NCBI GenBank assembly: GCA_937995275.1
Contig: CALKKN010000354.1
Span: forward strand, 1 to 5,434
Length of the DNA stretch: 5,434 bases
Source: an uncultured Lysobacterales bacterium
GTDB lineage: Bacteria; Pseudomonadota; Gammaproteobacteria; Xanthomonadales; SZUA-36
Direction of reading: 5' to 3'
Position numbers and translations under genes: made by a program. This document shows, piece after piece, positions 4,545 through 5,434 of this stretch. Below the pieces are notes generated by a model. That model was given only the letters and a program-made list of their open reading frames with translations, was not told where the DNA came from and searched no databases. Within the stretch, counting starts at the first letter, position 1. Each line of letters opens with the position of its first letter.

Positions 4545-5420
4545 TCAATCAGTGATCAATTCGCCCAGCAGGCGGTTGAAGGGTGTCCGCAGGTAGCTGA
4601 CGCCGTTGCTGTCGGGCGGCGGCGGCGCGCCGGCAAGGATATTGACCTGCAGCGACGGCAGGATCAGGCGTGGCAGCCCCAGTTGCGCGTCGCGCTCGTT
4701 GCGCATCGCGACGAAAGCCTGCTTGTCCGTGCCCTCGTTGACGTGGACGTTGGTGCGGCGGGATTCGCCGACGGTGACGCGGCAGATGGGTTCTTCGCCG
4801 TCTTTCGGGTAGTCGTGGCAAAGGTAAATTCTCGTGTCGTCCGGCAGGCGGTGCAGGCGGGCGATGGAGTCGAACAGGCTGGCGGCATCGCCGCCGGGAA
4901 AGTCACAACGCGCGGTACCGTAGGCAGGAGCAAACAGCGTGTCGCCGACGAAGACGGCCTGCCCCACCAGGTAGCTGACGCTGTCCCCGGTGTGGCCCGG
5001 CGTTTCGAGCACGCGGATGCTGAGGCGGCCCAGCGGCAGGGTGTCGCCCTCTTCCAGCAAGCGGTCAAACTGGCTGCCGTCGGTGGGCATGTCCCGGAAG
5101 TCGAACGCCTTCGCAAACGTCCGCTGAACGTCCCGAATCCCGGCGCCGCAGGCGATTTTCGCGCCGGTCTTCCCACGGAGGTAATCGGCCGCCGTGAGGT
5201 GGTCGGCATGGGCATGCGTCTCCAACACCCATTCGATCCGCCAGCTTTTCCGCCACGCCGTGTCCAGGACTTCATCGATGAACGTCGTGTCGGCCATTCC
5301 GCTGACCGGGTCGTAGCCCCATACCGGGTCGATAACCGCGGCTACTCTGCTGCCGCGGTCCGCCAGCAGATGGGTCCAGGTGCCCGAATCGGCTTCGTAG
5401 AATGACCTGATGTTCAACAT
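4545..5420 (-). CDS. blh: Blh-type persulfide dioxygenase (metallo-beta-lactamase fold)
   Basis: The 291-residue protein is a metallo-beta-lactamase-fold enzyme of the Blh/type II persulfide dioxygenase group, related to ETHE1, which oxidises glutathione persulfide to sulfite with a mononuclear iron. The ligand set is complete: THAHADHL (His69, His71, Asp73, His74), GHT (His143), GDTLF (Asp160) and CHDYP (His202). The segment GTARCDFPGGDAASLFDSI (168-186) is typical of the sulfur dioxygenases, where glyoxalase II differs. The C-terminal part with TNVHVNEG and PSLQVNILAG is characteristic of the longer Blh form. Cytoplasmic: no signal peptide. In Agrobacterium and Xylella, blh is in the operon repressed by BigR, which fits the repressor gene in this window. 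The start at 5420 matches the usual family N-terminus, although no clear ribosome binding site precedes it; its promoter is outside the window. Confidence 0.92.
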   Translation of the reverse strand: MLNIRSFYEADSGTWTHLLADRGSRVAAVIDPVWGYDPVSGMADTTFIDEVLDTAWRKSWRIEWVLETHAHADHLTAADYLRGKTGAKIACGAGIRDVQRTFAKAFDFRDMPTDGSQFDRLLEEGDTLPLGRLSIRVLETPGHTGDSVSYLVGQAVFVGDTLFAPAYGTARCDFPGGDAASLFDSIARLHRLPDDTRIYLCHDYPKDGEEPICRVTVGESRRTNVHVNEGTDKQAFVAMRNERDAQLGLPRLILPSLQVNILAGAPPPPDSNGVSYLRTPFNRLLGELITD

Positions 5421-5434
5421 GCGATGAACACAGT

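Noticed and set aside
4683..5405. Long open frame antisense to the Blh-type gene
   Set aside because: The opposite strand encodes a complete metal-binding dioxygenase; this frame shows no domain and is a codon-bias artefact.
4545..5420. Glyoxalase II
   Set aside because: The fold and HxHxDH motif are shared, but GTARCDFPGG and the long C-terminal region match the Blh/persulfide dioxygenase group, and the sulfur context agrees.

Overview
This is a GC-rich, gene-dense chromosomal window from what looks like a sulfur-metabolising proteobacterium, most likely a gammaproteobacterium. That placement rests on protein style (FadL-type outer membrane protein, TusA, BigR/SqrR-type regulator, Blh-type dioxygenase) and is an inference. 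There are no RNA genes, insertion sequences or CRISPR arrays. Seven protein genes fill the window.

Layout, left to right. A tusA-family sulfur-carrier gene (+) ends at a convergent pair of terminators. Facing it is a FadL/TodX-family outer membrane protein gene (-), then an ArsR-family repressor gene (-) whose two conserved cysteines are spaced as in the persulfide sensors SqrR and BigR, then a class I SAM-dependent methyltransferase gene (-). A divergent promoter region of about 100 bp follows. To its right lie a secreted DUF302-like protein of unknown function (+) and a small exported rhodanese (+), separated by an intrinsic-terminator-like hairpin. The window closes with a convergent Blh-type persulfide dioxygenase gene (-), complete except for its promoter.

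Read together, the genes form a reactive-sulfur handling cluster. The sensor would detect persulfide, TusA and the rhodanese would carry or transfer sulfane sulfur in cytoplasm and periplasm, and the Blh enzyme would oxidise persulfide to sulfite. The most interesting signal is a 16-bp operator-like sequence, ATTA-N8-TAAT at 3063-3078. It recurs with 12 of 16 bases identical on the other strand at 1829-1844, in front of the FadL-type gene. Its geometry resembles the published SqrR site ATTC-N8-GAAT. If it is the operator of the local repressor, the outer membrane channel, the methyltransferase and the DUF302-like periplasmic protein would all be members of a persulfide regulon, and none of these three has an obvious established role there.

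Start sites were moved inward from the longest open frame for the FadL-type, methyltransferase and rhodanese genes, on the basis of ribosome binding sites and signal peptides.
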